Shown: piece after piece, positions 34,852 to 47,539 of the stretch | Numbering within the stretch: the first letter of the stretch is position 1 | How the letters are laid out: every line of letters starts with the position of its first letter | NCBI GenBank assembly: GCA_025602915.1 | Contig: JAHLJZ010000005.1 | Location: 372,001-436,000, forward strand | DNA: 64,000 nucleotides | Origin: Paraphysoderma sedebokerense | Taxonomy: Eukaryota; Blastocladiomycota; Physodermatomycetes; Physodermatales; Physodermataceae | Direction of reading: 5' to 3' | The notes under the pieces: generated by a model | The model's input: only the letters and a program-made list of their open reading frames with translations | Database searches by the model: none | What the model was told of the DNA's origin: nothing | Translations under genes and position numbers: made by a program

Positions 34852-36372
34852 CTAAACCTCCATTTGGTCTGTCGTTGTCCTTTGGTTGCTCATCATGTCC
34901 AAACTGGCGAAGGGAGGAAGCTGCATCGATTCTTTGCTTTGGTAATTTACAAAATTCTGAGAGGAAGGATGAGGTAAGTTTGCGGTCAAGTTCAATCGTG
35001 TTCTGATAGACTCATCCAGTGACGCCAGGGAATCGGAACGATTTCTCTGTGGCTGGTTAAAATCGAATATTTGACTTGTGGGAGAAGCAGTTGAATCAGG
35101 AGTTGGCAAGCCACCGTCGTTGCAAAACGATGCAGTGGTAGGAGTATATACACGGGGAGTAGAAGCGGCGGATGAGCCAGGGGTCGGACAAGACGAATAA
35201 ATGGGAGTAGGGTACGGCTGCATGCTGAGTTTTGATTTGTGTTGCAAAAGTGATGGCAAAAGTGGATTCGATTTCGATCGATTTCGGGTCCGTATTGGCA
35301 TGCTTTGTGATAGCGAGTTAATGTTGGGTGGTTGAGAGAGCTGCTGGAGATTAGGACGCAATAATTGGGACGATGATTTCGACCGGGGCCTAGTCGTTTG
35401 TGCAGGCGCACCATTTACCGACCGGGTCAGTGGACTAGGTGTGTGCTCTGCGTAACCAGCGGGGGGAAACATCGGAGATGCTGCAGATACCATCATAGCG
35501 GGCAGTGAATGCAAGTACGGAGACGGGTTGAACGGTGCCGATTCCCTAGTGACATTCTGACGGGCCACTTCAACCGTCTCCAAGTGCATTGGACGAGAAT
35601 GCTCTGTGCTCCATACATCTCTAGATACGAATGATTGAAGAGTCGCTGCACTTGTGGCCTCTTTGATGCTGTCCTTCCATCTACCTAGCAGTGCGACTAC
35701 CCATTCGACCCATTCTTCGAATTCAGGAGCTTTTATGTCAATGTCCCAAGAGAGACCTCTCAATATTTCCAGCTCCATTTTGTTCAATTCCTGAACATTG
35801 AGACCACTGACTTTGGCCCAAGATTTTTTGGAGATGTAATGGTCTTCTAGGTACTGTGTGGAGGAATAGAATAGAAATGAGAATAATTAGTGGCTGTGGA
35901 AGAGCTTCATTGCAGGCATGACACCATGCGGGAACTCTAGACTCACCTTATTAGCCAATATCATTGTAGCTAACAGTACTCTTATTTCAGAGCCGTTATG
36001 AGAGTTTGCAGGAAGACTTCTGTGGCGGGATACTAGGGTGTGGACATATTTCAAAGCTAAGAGGACTTGAGTCGATGGCAACTTTGTCCATTTCAAAATG
36101 TGGTTTATGAAAGAGCGGATGCTGGCAGTTTGACTTTCTCTACTATCTGGAGACGAGGGTGAGTGCGGGGACATGATATTTGTCGGCAATTGAAGAGGGG
36201 TTTGATGCCAGAGATGAATTAAGACGCTGGCAACGAAGCCCGAGAGCAGCTCAGCGTCTCTGGGTTGCATTGATTTCGGGGAGATTGGAGGTGAATTTGA
36301 GAAGAGCTGCGGCGGTTGTTGCTGGGGGATGGACAGCTTGAGGGATGGGTTTCTGTGGACTGCCATACTCAT
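34852..36372 (-). CDS. PHO80/PCL-type cyclin (cyclin 2)
   Basis: Two exons (34852-35853 and 35947-36372) close in phase and give 475 residues. The N-terminal half has the cyclin box: LLSGFVASVLIHLWHQTP, IRSFINHILKWTKLPSTQ, LLALKYVHTLVSRH, SEIRVLLATMILANKYLED, SGLNVQELNKMELEILRGL and SWDIDIKAPEFEEWVEWV. The C-terminal 280 residues are Ser/Pro/Thr-rich with many SP and TP sites, as in regulators phosphorylated by their own kinase. The only intron falls right after the ILANK segment. Cyclin 1 has none, so the duplication is old or intron turnover occurred. It probably partners a Pho85-type CDK. Confidence 0.88.
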
Positions 36373-37701
36373 AGTGGTAATCTAAATGGGATGAGCGAGG
36401 GCGGGATCTATGAAATTTTTATATCATTGGAATTCCTTAATGCACCTCGTCCGTCCACTTGTGCGTCCCGGCGCGTCAGCCTGCACTCGGAATTTACGGC
36501 GGGCCAATCAGCGGCGAGGACGGACAATCGCAATTCCCTCGTAACAGATTGGCAAGCCGGCACCAGCGAACCCATTTCCAATGCAACCAATGACACCAGC
36601 CTCCTCGTGCCACCTTTTATAGTATTAAGTCAATATCTATTTCAGTAATTTGAGTTTAACCGCCAGTAGCGCCCACACAATCTGTGCTTGGGTGTGCTTG
36701 AGGGTGCTTGGATGCGCTAGGAGCGACTTTGTGCTTGTAAGCTAACTCGATGCTTCCAAGGTCAATCGCAACCACCAAGCCGACGGCTTACTTAAGGGGT
36801 ACTTTGTTGCTATATATTCTAGCTGTGCGGATAGTGGCAATTGGTTTTTGAGATCGCGCATAGACAGGCATAGACCCAGTCAGTCTATTGCTAAACTATT
36901 GCTAAATAAAAATTTAAGTCAACTGAGGGTCGATCCCGTGAACAGTTTAGTTTATGGAACGTGAGATAAGTCTTGCGAGAGAGTAGCGGCACGTTTATTG
37001 CAAGGGATCCGACAAGTTTGCAGTGAGCTTGTGGAGGAAGAACAGCAGGGGTTGTGGGTTCAGGGTTTGTCTCGGGATTTGCAATAGTCCTGCGATGCCG
37101 TTGGCTGCCGAGGTGCGGCGGGGGAGGATGAAACACGCGAATTCTCGCATTCATTGCGTCCATTGCAATCCATTGCGTCCTCCGACCCCCTCGTCTATAC
37201 TATTTCGCTAGTATTGTGTGGTATATTATAGTATACATGATGCCGCATTCTTCCCTTGCAGTCCCCTTGCTTGGCGAGATCACACGACTTGCTTAAAACA
37301 CCCGGCGAGACGCGTGCTGGCCAATCAGCGCGCGCCCTCCTAATATAGAACACAATCTGCCCTTGTCGCCGTTCCTGCGTCGCATCTGTCGCATTCCCTC
37401 GGATTCCCTCTTTCCGATACACACAGACTGTCATTCAATATCCACTCACACCATACCATGTCCCTCTGCTGAGCATCTCTCGTCCACATAGCCCCCAAAG
37501 ATCTACCCATCTACCCATCACACGCAAGCCTGGGAGAGGTCGATTCCCTCCCCCGTCACTCCTATCCATCCCTTTGCGCAATTTCCGTAGCGTCATCTGA
37601 CGTCCTTCGTTTTTTTCCCGCTTCAATCTGCGGCATTTGATCCTGCACCGCTGCAATAATCTCCTTCGTTCCCAAATTTACTCTTGTGATATCTGTGCGT
37701 C
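36373..37701. promoter_or_regulatory. Long divergent intergenic region between cyclin 2 and rhomboid
   Basis: About 1.3 kb lie between two start codons. A cluster of short GTGCTTGGGTG/GTGCTTGAGGG-type repeats lies at about 36685-36740. Local GC is higher than in the flanks, for example 36470-36560 and 37290-37350. Small frames on both strands have no recognisable content. It probably holds two independent promoters. Confidence 0.45.
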
Positions 37702-39516
37702 ATGAGCGGCCACGGAGGAAACGGCTATAACTACTACGAAAACGCTGGCACTTTCCCAGATTACCCTCCTACGAACCGGGTCGCTGAAATGTCCTCCGCA
37801 TCCTTCGACATCAACGACTCTTCGAATTCACCCTATCGACAGAGTCAGTATACGCAAGCGAATTACTATGCCAACAATGGCGGAGCTTATCCTCATGATC
37901 CCATCACAAACCAACCATCGCATTATCATCAGTCATCGTCACAAACACTTACCGGTGCTGTACCGTCGTTGAGTCGTAGGAAAGACGAGTTTACGTCAGG
38001 AGATTCCCTTGCTACCTTATCAGACTCGGCTCTCATATCTATTCCGGTGAATCTTTACTTTTCTTTCGTCTTTTGCGTATTACAGATCTCAAATATTAAC
38101 TCCCCCACCCTTAGAATTCTAAACGAGACAGTCAGTTTAGTTCACCGGAAATTCAAAAGCAGTTGGCGAAAATAACCAGCAAAAAGCCTTACAAACCTTA
38201 TTTTGTTGCAATCGTGACATTGTTGCAGTTAGTAGGGTTAATATTGAGTTTCGTATTTAATTTTAATAATACTGGAAGTTACATCCAAACCCAACCTCAA
38301 TTTAATATCCTCATTGGACCTAGCACAGAGGTAAGCTTTGCGTTTAATTATGCGAATAAATGATTTGCGGGATGTTAACGTTCTGAGCTTTTGCCGCCCT
38401 TCAACAGATCCTCATTCAAATGGGTGCAAGGTACTTAGTTTCTACCGTCCCTGACGTGTTTCTTCTTCATGATCTAACAGCCGTCGCCTTTGCGTTTATG
38501 TATTTCAATTAATAGGTTTACACCGGTTAGTGCTTGTTTACATTGTCTTTGTTTCCTGCATCCTATAAGACTCATCGCAAATTCATTCTAGTGCATGAAA
38601 GCCTCGACTGTGTTGAACGAAACCGAACCTTTAGTTTGCGCAGAACCCTTCCGACCAAAAGCCGCTGTGTCCAACATCATTACGAATTCGAATAAAGGAG
38701 TACCTCCTGCCGGCTTCAATTTCTGTACATTAGATGATTTCTGTGGATATCTCGGCGATGGAACTAATCAATGGTACAGGTTCATTCTGCCTATTTTCCT
38801 TCACGGAGGAGTCGTGCATTTTGCCACAAACATGTTGTTTCAATTGACATCTGTGAAGCAGCTGGAGAAAGATTGGGGCTGGTGGAGAGTCGGTCCCATC
38901 TACATGATTAGTGGGATCACAGGATTCATATTTGGTGGTTCCTTCGCACCTGAACGAGCTCGTACGTGGTCACTTCAATCTTCCCTTGACTATTTGCGCC
39001 TATTTTGACTGCTGACTTTCAATGTTTCCAGCTTCCGTCGGTTGCTCCGGATCCCTGTTTGGAATCTTTGCCTGCCTACTTCTTGATCTCTTGCAACACT
39101 GGAAATTACTACGATCTCCTTGGTGCGCCCTGTTCAGAATGCTCTTGATTTTTATTGTTTCATTCGCAATCGGTCTCCTCCCTCAAATTGATAACTTTGC
39201 CCATGTCGGAGGATTCATTGGCGGACTTCTCGCCGGTTTATTATTTATGCCTACCATTTCATTTGGAGGAAAATTCGGAAAATTAGTCAAACGTGGTGTA
39301 TTCAAGTTAGCCGGAGCAGTTTTATTAATTTTATTATTATGGTTTTTGTTGACTGGATTTTACAATAACGACGCCAGTCAAAAATGTACTTGGTGCAAGT
39401 ACATTGATTGTTTACCAATCGGAGGAATCTTTGAATGTGAAGTCGGTGTGACAAAAGTGGTCACCACTAAATCGACAAATGGCACCACGACTAGTTTCAG
39501 TCGGTCAGTATTTTAA
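37702..39516 (+). CDS. Rhomboid-family intramembrane serine protease
   Basis: Six exons (37702-38046, 38115-38330, 38408-38430, 38516-38525, 38592-38961, 39032-39516) close in phase and give 482 residues. Two are tiny, 23 and 10 nt. A long polar N-terminus, Tyr/Asn/Ser-rich, precedes a first membrane segment (YFVAIVTLLQLVGLILSF). A loop with conserved WYRF and HGGVVHFATNM follows. The catalytic serine is in VGCSGSLFGI and the catalytic His in NFAHVGGFIGG. Two more hydrophobic helices follow, and a Cys-rich segment after the last one. This is the layout of eukaryotic secretase-type rhomboids in the secretory pathway or plasma membrane. Substrates are unknown. Family membership is strong. Confidence 0.92.
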
Positions 39517-39809
39517 ATTGTAGTTTGATAAAGTAGTATGCAAATGGTGAGTTGTGTAAGATAAAATAGTTACCCCGCCTGTACAATAGATTAATAGCAA
39601 ATGAATATAATGACGTGAGATGTTGACTACCAAGCAATTCTGCCTTGGATACATGAACGGTTTGGTTACCTTACTTTTTGAACCGCACCGATTTTTTAGG
39701 TATTATGTGGAGAAAAAAAACTGTATTAATTATATTTATCAAAACGTGTTAATCTATACAAACGGTACCAACGGGTACACCTTATCTAAAGCTACATTAT
39801 CTTCTATCT

Positions 39810-41404
39810 CTACAAAAGCATAAACGGAACAACAAGCACAAAACCAAGTAATAAGGTCAAACAAGAATGACTGTACGAGTTCACTCCAGATGACGTATCC
39901 TCTGCACCAACGGCGGATGTTCTATTCTTACTCAAAATTTTATCTAACCCTCCAATCTTGATGTTCTTTAAATCGTCAAGTGAAGGTAACGGTTTCCCAC
40001 TTTCTTGTAAATGATTTAAATACTTGACCACGAGATTCACAATCGATTGAAATTCTTTAGCGAGGGATGGATCGATTCCAAAATTCTTTAAAAATTCTTC
40101 ACTGAGCGGTGCTGGTTCCGGGATCGTCAGATTTTGTTGGCTTGTTCCGGTGGGAGAAGGGCTAGGCGGAGCAGTGGATGACGGTGAATTCGAGACAGAA
40201 GAAGAAGAAGAAGAAGACGGAGTGGGTGATGAATTTGTGGATGTTGTGGTGGATGTTGAACGGGTGATAGGAAGTCGATTGTTAAGAGCGTTGGCACCAG
40301 GAGGTTGATACCTGTACCCGAGTTTTCGAAAGTCGACGATATCGCTGGCACTACGACCCATGATATCATCGGAAGAGGAGACTGTTCTACCCCGATGGTT
40401 GCCGTTGTATTCGGTGTATTTGTCGAATTGAGTTTGCCAGTTACTCCACCAATAGTCCACACCGGCGTGGTGAAGGTAAAACTATTGTTACGACACAAGT
40501 TATTCTCTGCAAACAGAACGATTGACGACAAAATAATTGCAACATACCAACGGATCGTATGCACTTTGTGGAATACTCGCCATGTCTCCTCCGATTCCGT
40601 TATGAGTATATGAGTGAACTGTCATTTCGACTGAAGTACTATTAAGTGTTTTCCGTCAGATTGAAATCCAAATTTACTTTACGAACGTTTAAAATACATA
40701 CGCAAAAGTCGCAAAATCGACACCTGGTCTCGAGAATATGGCTATCCCAGAAGAATGTAACCAAGGTCCATTGACATTTCGTCGAAGGCAAGAGTTTCCA
40801 GGCTTCATCCATCCAGCGGCGGCACCATTCGTAACGCATCCTATTACCAGGCGTAAAAGTGGTTTTAGTTTCGGTTTTTGTATGGACACTTCATACGAAG
40901 CTAGCAAAATCTTGTACCTCTCGCTGTCCCGAATGCTTCCGGTGTCAATAAAACAGATCCTTCCGGATTTCTTGCGTCAAGGGTCGAGTCCCAGTACGGT
41001 AAACCAGATAACTGGCCACCAGCGGCGTTCAAAAACTCATTTTCAAAGTTGTATATGGCATGCCGATGCCCTAAAGATTGATAGAGAATGACAATGGATC
41101 AACGTCAGATCACAGAAATAAAAGTTGATCTAAAGCGCTGCAACTCATTGTTGCGGAGATTCCAATTAATAATGAGTCCAAAGTACTTACAAGGTAAGAA
41201 TTGGGATCCACCATGAGCAGGCATATCGGCTTGAGCGTGACGTCTGGCGAAATTTGCAATAGCCCCAGATTCGTACAATCTTCTAAAAGCTGTAAGGGTA
41301 GCTTCAAATTCAGACGGGGACAAGTCTCGAATTTCCTTCCTTAGTCGTTGCGAATTTGCACTCGTCAAACAAAGCAATACTACCAGCGAGAAAAGATAGT
41401 TCAT
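39810..41404 (-). CDS. Tyrosinase B, paralogue of tyrosinase A
   Basis: Five exons (39810-40481, 40548-40638, 40702-40840, 40918-41070, 41191-41404) close in phase and give 422 residues. The start is a signal peptide (MNYLFSLVVLLCLTSANS). CuA ligands lie in FARRHAQADMPAHGG and FLPWHRHAIY; CuB in TVHSYTHNGIGGDM and AYDPLFYLHHAGVDYWW. A Ser/Pro/Thr linker and a hydrophobic C-terminus (LTLLLGFVLVVPFMLL) suggest GPI anchoring. Shared blocks with tyrosinase A include the N-terminal RLRKEIRDLSPSE segment and the GLPYW(D/E)STLDA stretch. The first intron position, just before WHR, is common to both; three others are not. Confidence 0.92.
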
Positions 41405-41509
41405 TATCGGCGTTTCAAGGTGACGTAAACTGCTGCAAGCGCGATATAAGGGACCAGCAGAGCGGATTTTAGAAGAGTCTATGACGGAGCAAGAAGGACC
41501 CTTTACGCT

Positions 41510-41962
41510 TTAGCTAAGCCTTGAAATTTGTAGCGGTAATGGTGGATCATCAGGACCAACCATGACGGTAGGATGGGCGATTGTTGGCTGGCACGGCAGA
41601 AAGGGAACTGATACGCGGGCAGGGAATAAAGGGATGAAGCGAACTGGGGCAGTCGCCGTTTCAGAAACACCTCGATGGGTTGGCTTTGGACACAACACTT
41701 TCACACTCCTCCACCGTCGCAGAATGTTCGAGTGCTGGCGGCAAACTATGAGGGATGTCGATGAGAACACTGTCATGTTCAGTCGGCGTATCCACACTCT
41801 ATCCACACAATGCCCATTGTGAGTAATACTATCGTCACCCTCCTCCATCGAACTGGCGTCGCACGGTCGACGTCCTTCTGCGTCCAGACAAATCGGAGGA
41901 TGTATAGTGTTCTGGCGATTGACGGGGACTGTATTCTGCGCAGGGACGGTGGGAATACCCAT
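41510..41962 (-). CDS. Possible small protein-coding ORF, weak support
   Basis: A long stop-free frame runs from 42148 to 41510 on the minus strand; the first convincing ATG is at 41962. It lies between tyrosinase B and the PAS-protein gene and would be divergent from the latter. Another frame over about 41660-41830 also reads like protein (VDTPTEHDSVLIDIPHSL), so a spliced gene is possible. No domain is recognised. It may be noncoding, since local GC is higher than average and lengthens chance frames. Confidence 0.2.
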   Translation of the reverse strand: MGIPTVPAQNTVPVNRQNTIHPPICLDAEGRRPCDASSMEEGDDSITHNGHCVDRVWIRRLNMTVFSSTSLIVCRQHSNILRRWRSVKVLCPKPTHRGVSETATAPVRFIPLFPARVSVPFLPCQPTIAHPTVMVGPDDPPLPLQISRLS

Positions 41963-42225
41963 GTATCCGAAGGATATAAAAAATAAAGAATCATTTAAGT
42001 GATATTGTGGTAAAGATTGGCACCCGGAGAAGCTTCCTCTGACGTGAAGTTGCACAAACGCAAGGAAAATTCCATCGCTTGTTGGACCATCTTCCTCACC
42101 CTCCATTCCCTCATTCCCACACCCAAACCCGCATCTTGTCTCGCACAATCCATCCGTCCCTGCCCGTCGGATTTATATTACACCCCTCTCCTCTCATCCG
42201 AATCCTCCGTGAATCCCCTGGACGG

Positions 42226-44112
42226 ATGTGCGACAAGAGCTTTATTTCCTTCCATGACTTCAGCCCCAGAGCCACTTTTCTTTACGTATCTCCTTCGGTG
42301 TACGATATCCTTGGCTTTAAACCGGAGGAGATGATTGGTACATCCACCTATGATTACGTTTGGCCTCCAGGTAAGTTTACGTCATATGTGCATATTGCTT
42401 AACCAGGTTGTGTGGCGAAGTCTAACTGTGATTATTTCAAAACAGATTGGGAAGTCGGTTCCCGTCTACACAGAGAAATCATAGGATTCGATAAAGTCGC
42501 CGTCTTGACAATTGTGAGGTATGGATGATGTCTTTATTGGTTGCATCGACCGTAAACGTACTTAATGGATGAATTCAGATATCGAACGAAAAGTGGAGTG
42601 TACATTCCCTTGCAAATTATTTCAAATGTCGCATATGATTGTGTAGTTTGCGCTTCTGGCAAATCTGATGGCTCAAAGGCTTCTAGAGGTATACAATTTC
42701 GTTCAGGTCCTGAAAAATTATTTGGTCGATCTTGATCAAACGTTTTCATTTAATCTTGCAGCTCGGGTAGCCACAGCTGAGGAAGTTCAGGTGATGTCTA
42801 ATGGTGGATTGGATGTGAAGGTTTGTATTTTATTGCAACTCATTTTGAGTTTGATCGGAGTATTTAACGTCATACGCTTCAGAATTGGAATATACGACAG
42901 GATTATCTGTTCTCGGCGGTTTTGACTCGATTTAGTGAGGCGGTTGACGCACCCAAAGAACCTAGAGTGTGCATGATTTTGAATAGGTTCAGTAAAGGAC
43001 TCAACATATTGTATTCCTCAGCTGCATCAGAAACAATTCTCGGCATCGACCCAAATAATTTGTTGGGGGAATCATTCTTGGCGCTAGTACATGAGGATTC
43101 GAGGAAGACTTTCTCTGAGGAGATAGAGGCCGTGAAGACAAATGATGCGATGACCCATCTTCGGTTTTGGATTGTCAGCCCTGCGTATGGAGAGATAGAA
43201 TGTGAAGCGGTTATCAGTTGTGGAAGCGATGGATTGGTTTTTATTATTCGCCGGTAAGATTTACCGCCTTCTTCGTCTTGCAATATATATTAAAATTCTT
43301 GAATTTGTAGTTACACTGGGATCCCTACAATGCCGAAAAAAACTGCACGCCCGAACCCAGCCATTATGGGGAATACTTTACCTGTCCCGGTTGAAACGAA
43401 TCCGATAAGCGGACCACTGCTGCCATCTACCACCAATATTCGGCAGGACTTGGGTACTCATCATGGAACAGTTGTATCACCGGCAGACATCAACGCTGTT
43501 GAATCCATGGGGTTATTTATATGGCCGAAAAAGGCAGCGTCGATGGCGCCAGAAGTAATAGATTTCACCATTGGTAAACGAATAAATCGTGTCGAGCCGT
43601 ATAAGAAACGGAGGAAACCCATATCGCCGGCATCAGACAGCCGGATAATCCACGAACCGCAACAGAATGCAGATCTTGACATCCACCAAACCGAACGCAA
43701 AATAAATCGGCAAAAATTCCTCGAAAAGTATGCCGATGGTATCACAGAATCAGATACATTCTCGTTTTCGGAATTCTCGGAAGTGTTAGATGCCGATTCA
43801 GACATGACATTATCCCCTGGATCTGTTTTAACAGATTCTTTTTCAACCAACGACAATAATCCCTCACCGTCCCTCTCTCCATCGTCGAAAACTTCCCATC
43901 TTTCATTTCCAAAACCGTCTACCTCTCGTTCTTCCTCATCTTCTTCGCGGACGTCTATTTCGTCATTACTATCGCCGGCTGACGATCCGGATATATCGAA
44001 CCTATCAGCATACATTGAAACTGATATGGAACAAGATGAAGCGAATAACAATCCATACTATAATCTGAATTACCATTCAGATAGTGGAGAAGAAGCCGAT
44101 GTAGAACTGTAG
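42226..44112 (+). CDS. Two-PAS-domain protein, putative nuclear regulator
   Basis: Six exons (42226-42370, 42446-42518, 42579-42688, 42762-42820, 42883-43253, 43311-44112) close in phase and give 519 residues. PAS 1 starts SFISFHDFSPRATFLYVSPS and continues ILGFKPEEMIGTSTYDYVWP. A second PAS starts RVCMILNRFSKGLNILYSS and continues ETILGIDPNNLLGESFLALV. Neither has the LOV cysteine motif (NCRFLQ), so a flavin photosensor is unlikely. A bipartite nuclear signal KRINRVEPYKKRRKP follows, then a Ser-rich acidic tail. The layout resembles white-collar-like and other early-fungal PAS regulators, but there is no zinc finger. Function is open. The start at 42226 is the first ATG before the PAS domain. 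Confidence 0.8.
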
Positions 44113-44536
44113 TGCACGTGTAAGAACTTTCCGAGGTTAATTACCATGTCGTCGTCAGGCAACAAAAATTTGTGAAAATGTAGTTTTGAGCATTCGTTCA
44201 TTCTTACATCCATTATCCTAGGGTACAAAACTTCATGGCTGTCTCCTGCATTATACCTTCTATGTACATATCATTATAAATAAAAGACTATGTAACAAAA
44301 TTGTGACAAGTGAAACCCCGTCTAATTAATGCGGAAGAATAAACCACATTGAGTCTATTCGTATTGTATTGAGAACCTGTCACTATTAGAACCTTACTAT
44401 ATACAATGGCTTGTTTTACATTCATAATACTACACTATCGGAACCAAACCGTACAACACAACTGATACAATTCAACGTATCAATAGATAATTATTTTCCG
44501 AAAATCCTTTACTGGTATTTGCGGAACTGACAAATT
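44113..44536. other. Intergenic, convergent 3' ends
   Basis: About 420 bp of AT-rich sequence lie between two stop codons; an AATAAA-type signal is near 44278. I see no gene. Confidence 0.45.
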
Positions 44537-47500
44537 TTACTCATCCACTGTCAATATCCCAGCGAACGAAATTTCAGGTAACGATATCCGCAAGTCTTCT
44601 GGTAGAGAACTTAAAATACGTAGATACTGTTCTTTGAGTTTAGCGAGTTGAACGGTCGTGGGTGGGTGAGAGTAAGTGTGAGACTTGTTTTGCGAGTTTT
44701 GCGAACCGTTCGAATGTGGACTAGGAGGGTGACTCGGATCTAATGGAAACGTATTCTGTCATAGAATTTCGAGTGAATTCGTGAAAGTACCACAAAAGAA
44801 AATAAACTTAAAAATAATATAGGTACCACTACATCTCTCAACCGCAGTAATAAATCCAACATCTGGAGTTCATGTTTTCCTTTAGACCACTTCGCGATAT
44901 CTGTCGAGTTCATTAACTCAACATACTGATCCTGTACTGATTTATAAGCATTCGATATCTTGACTTCCAACCATGTTGTAAAGTTGCCAGATTTCAGAAA
45001 TAGTCGATACAATTCCGTCCAGTCTGGACCAGTAAGTCGCGTTTTGACCGAGAAGGGAGCCGCTAATAGTCCAATCGATATCATAAACGAATAAATTAAA
45101 GTTCAGCAGGGATGAACGCAGACGTATCGTGAATAAAATGCATATTACCTTGTTCTTGTAACCCGCGAAGGAAAGCTTGCTGCTGAAATGACTTCAACTC
45201 TGGTGGATATTTTGACGGTATAAGTGTTCTGAACAGAGTCATGTATGTCAGAAATGCCAATACGGTTTTAAAGGAGGGTAATGAAACGAGGGAAACGCAC
45301 AGCTTGGCAGGCATCAACTTAGCAAAATACTCATTCAACGGGGCAAGAAATTTTTCCGTCAGAATGACAAAGTGTTTACGTATCAAATTATTGATCAAGT
45401 GATCTGGATTGGAGAGATGAGGATAGACAATGTCAATGACCCAAAAAATGAAAGGAAAATTTAATTTTAAAGTGGTGTTCATTACCATGTTTGTTTCCTT
45501 TTAAGGCAGCTGCGGCTACAATTTTCAGCAGCTCTTTATCTCGACCGACGAATCTCCGATGTTTTGAAGTGACGCCTTGGACAAAGTCAAGGGATGACGC
45601 GGGCGATCGTGATGTCTTTTGATTCTGCATTCTACTTTGCAATTTGCTACAAAAGATACCGATTCTTTTTAGCTCCAAATGAAAATGAAAACAATTCGGA
45701 TATAATTTACTCCTTACCTTAGCCTTGGTGGACCTACCCTTATAATGTGTGGCCACCTTTCAAACGCTTTGTAGAAAAACGGATTTGTGCATCCAAGTAT
45801 AGCTTTCGGCGGCGGCTACAGTTCGATAAATCGCGATTAATTTACAAGTGGCTACGTCAATGTGCGAATAAAAGAGGTAACCCTACCATATTCTTTGTCA
45901 TGTACTTAAAGTCAGGATCTTGTATGGTGAAGTACGGCCTATAATCGCCACCATAAGGTATCTAATTAAAGAAAAATGTTAGGTACAAAATTCGTAACAT
46001 CATATGAATATTTCGAACACACACCGGCTTTATCAAATCCACTAAACCGCATACTGCCTGGCTTGAAAATGTGGGACAGGTTGATATCACCGCTATCGGT
46101 TCGTTCATGAGAACCAATTCCCAACATGTCCATAGATGCTCCAGAATATCTCGAAATACCGGATATACAGAGGTGTACAGTGATGATGATATTAGCTGCA
46201 ATAAATGGAGACAGGTCAGTGAAATTCGCTTCATCAAGATCTGCGCGTGTGCAAACTTACCTGATAGTTAATCTTCAACTGCTTTAGATTGAATCCAGAT
46301 GTCTCCAGAATCTCTGGGTCCAACGGCAGAGGAATCCGCACAGTGAATACAGAACCAAAGAAGGGCAGCTCATGCAGGCCCGTTTTAGGAAATGGCCTAA
46401 GACGGACAGTGAATCAAGAGGTTAAGCCTTTACGAATACTTAAACTTTAGCCATACCATTGCCCAATATCAGCGCACGCGGTTTGAAGAATAATATCACC
46501 GCTTCCAATACCCTCCTGTTCGCAAAATTTCGGGCCGATCAATTCCAACATTTTCAAAAACAGACCACAATAGGGGTTCTTCGACAGCAGGACAACACTT
46601 TTCTGGTAGTATCCTCTACGTATAGACTTGTCCGGCTTCTGTCGAAAGAAAACGTAACCGTGCCAATATTCATCATCCATTTTCGGTAAGGACGCAACTT
46701 GTACCGGTTGATTAATGGAAGGAGAAGTCAAAGGTTGGTCGTGACGTCGAAGCCGAAAGGAGAAATAGCTGTCACCGATAGAGGAATTGTTGTCGGGGAA
46801 GGCAGAAAAGGAGCTAGATATGCACTGTTATCCAATATGTTCTTTCTGTTAAGAAGATTGAAGATTGAATCTCATACATGGCTTTCTTTTCTGAATCAGA
46901 CAGTTCTAACTCGGGTATCATGGATTCAATGATTTGACCTTGAGTTAAATCAAACGTCACAACGCACAGACTAGTTATCCAATTTGATATTTTGTCCCAG
47001 GGTAAATTTGACCAATTGCGATTAAAACTTTCCGGACTTGCGTCTGACTTTATAATTTGTGTCAACTCTTTGACCTGTTCTGTGCCATCCGTACGAACGG
47101 GTGAAGGTGGGGTAGAAAATGAGTGCTGCTTTCGAAGTATATGTTCATTATCGCGGAGAAAGTAATTCGGTGTAAGGGACCGATTGTGTGTTGGGTTCGT
47201 TGCGAACTTTGTATCGTCTTTCGCTATTAAATCTAATTCACCTTCCAAATCGCTATCGAATTCAAATACGTTTGAATTTGCTCTCCCTTCTGATCCTAAA
47301 CTATTACTTCTCATCAACGTCGGGGACTTCACAGTTTTGGGGTAGGCAGTTAAAACATTCTTGAGAATCGAGGAAGCGGGAACTGAAGACGAGCTAATGG
47401 ACATATTTGATAAATCGTCTTCGTCTTCTGTACTGTCATCCCCAGAACGGATATGCAAATTTTCATCAGTCAACGACCTCGACATGGACCTCAAAGGTGT

Positions 47501-47539
47501 CCGTGAAGGACGTTTTGGAGACTCTGATGTTGATTCCAT
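44537..47539 (-). CDS. DENND6: DENND6-type DENN-domain protein (Rab GEF)
   Basis: Eleven exons (44537-44755, 44827-45062, 45149-45228, 45301-45403, 45486-45646, 45718-45815, 45887-45961, 46025-46195, 46261-46396, 46457-46813, 46878-47539) close in phase and give 765 residues. The N-terminal about 160 residues are Ser-rich and unlike animal DENND6. The uDENN then begins [21 protein letters not shown], with [18 protein letters not shown] and [11 protein letters not shown]. The central part has [51 protein letters not shown] and [15 protein letters not shown]. The end has LLLRLRDVV and [19 protein letters not shown]6/FAM116 proteins activate Rab GTPases (Rab14 in animals) on endosomal membranes. 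The family assignment is firm; the Rab target is not known. Confidence 0.9.

Noticed and set aside
36891-37656. Several 60-90 codon frames between cyclin 2 and rhomboid
   Set aside because: They overlap on both strands and have no recognisable content; locally higher GC makes chance frames longer.
41510-42148. The full 212-codon minus-strand frame as a real protein
   Set aside because: The upstream part overlaps the 5' region of the PAS gene, and no domain is recognised. I keep only a low-confidence call from 41962.
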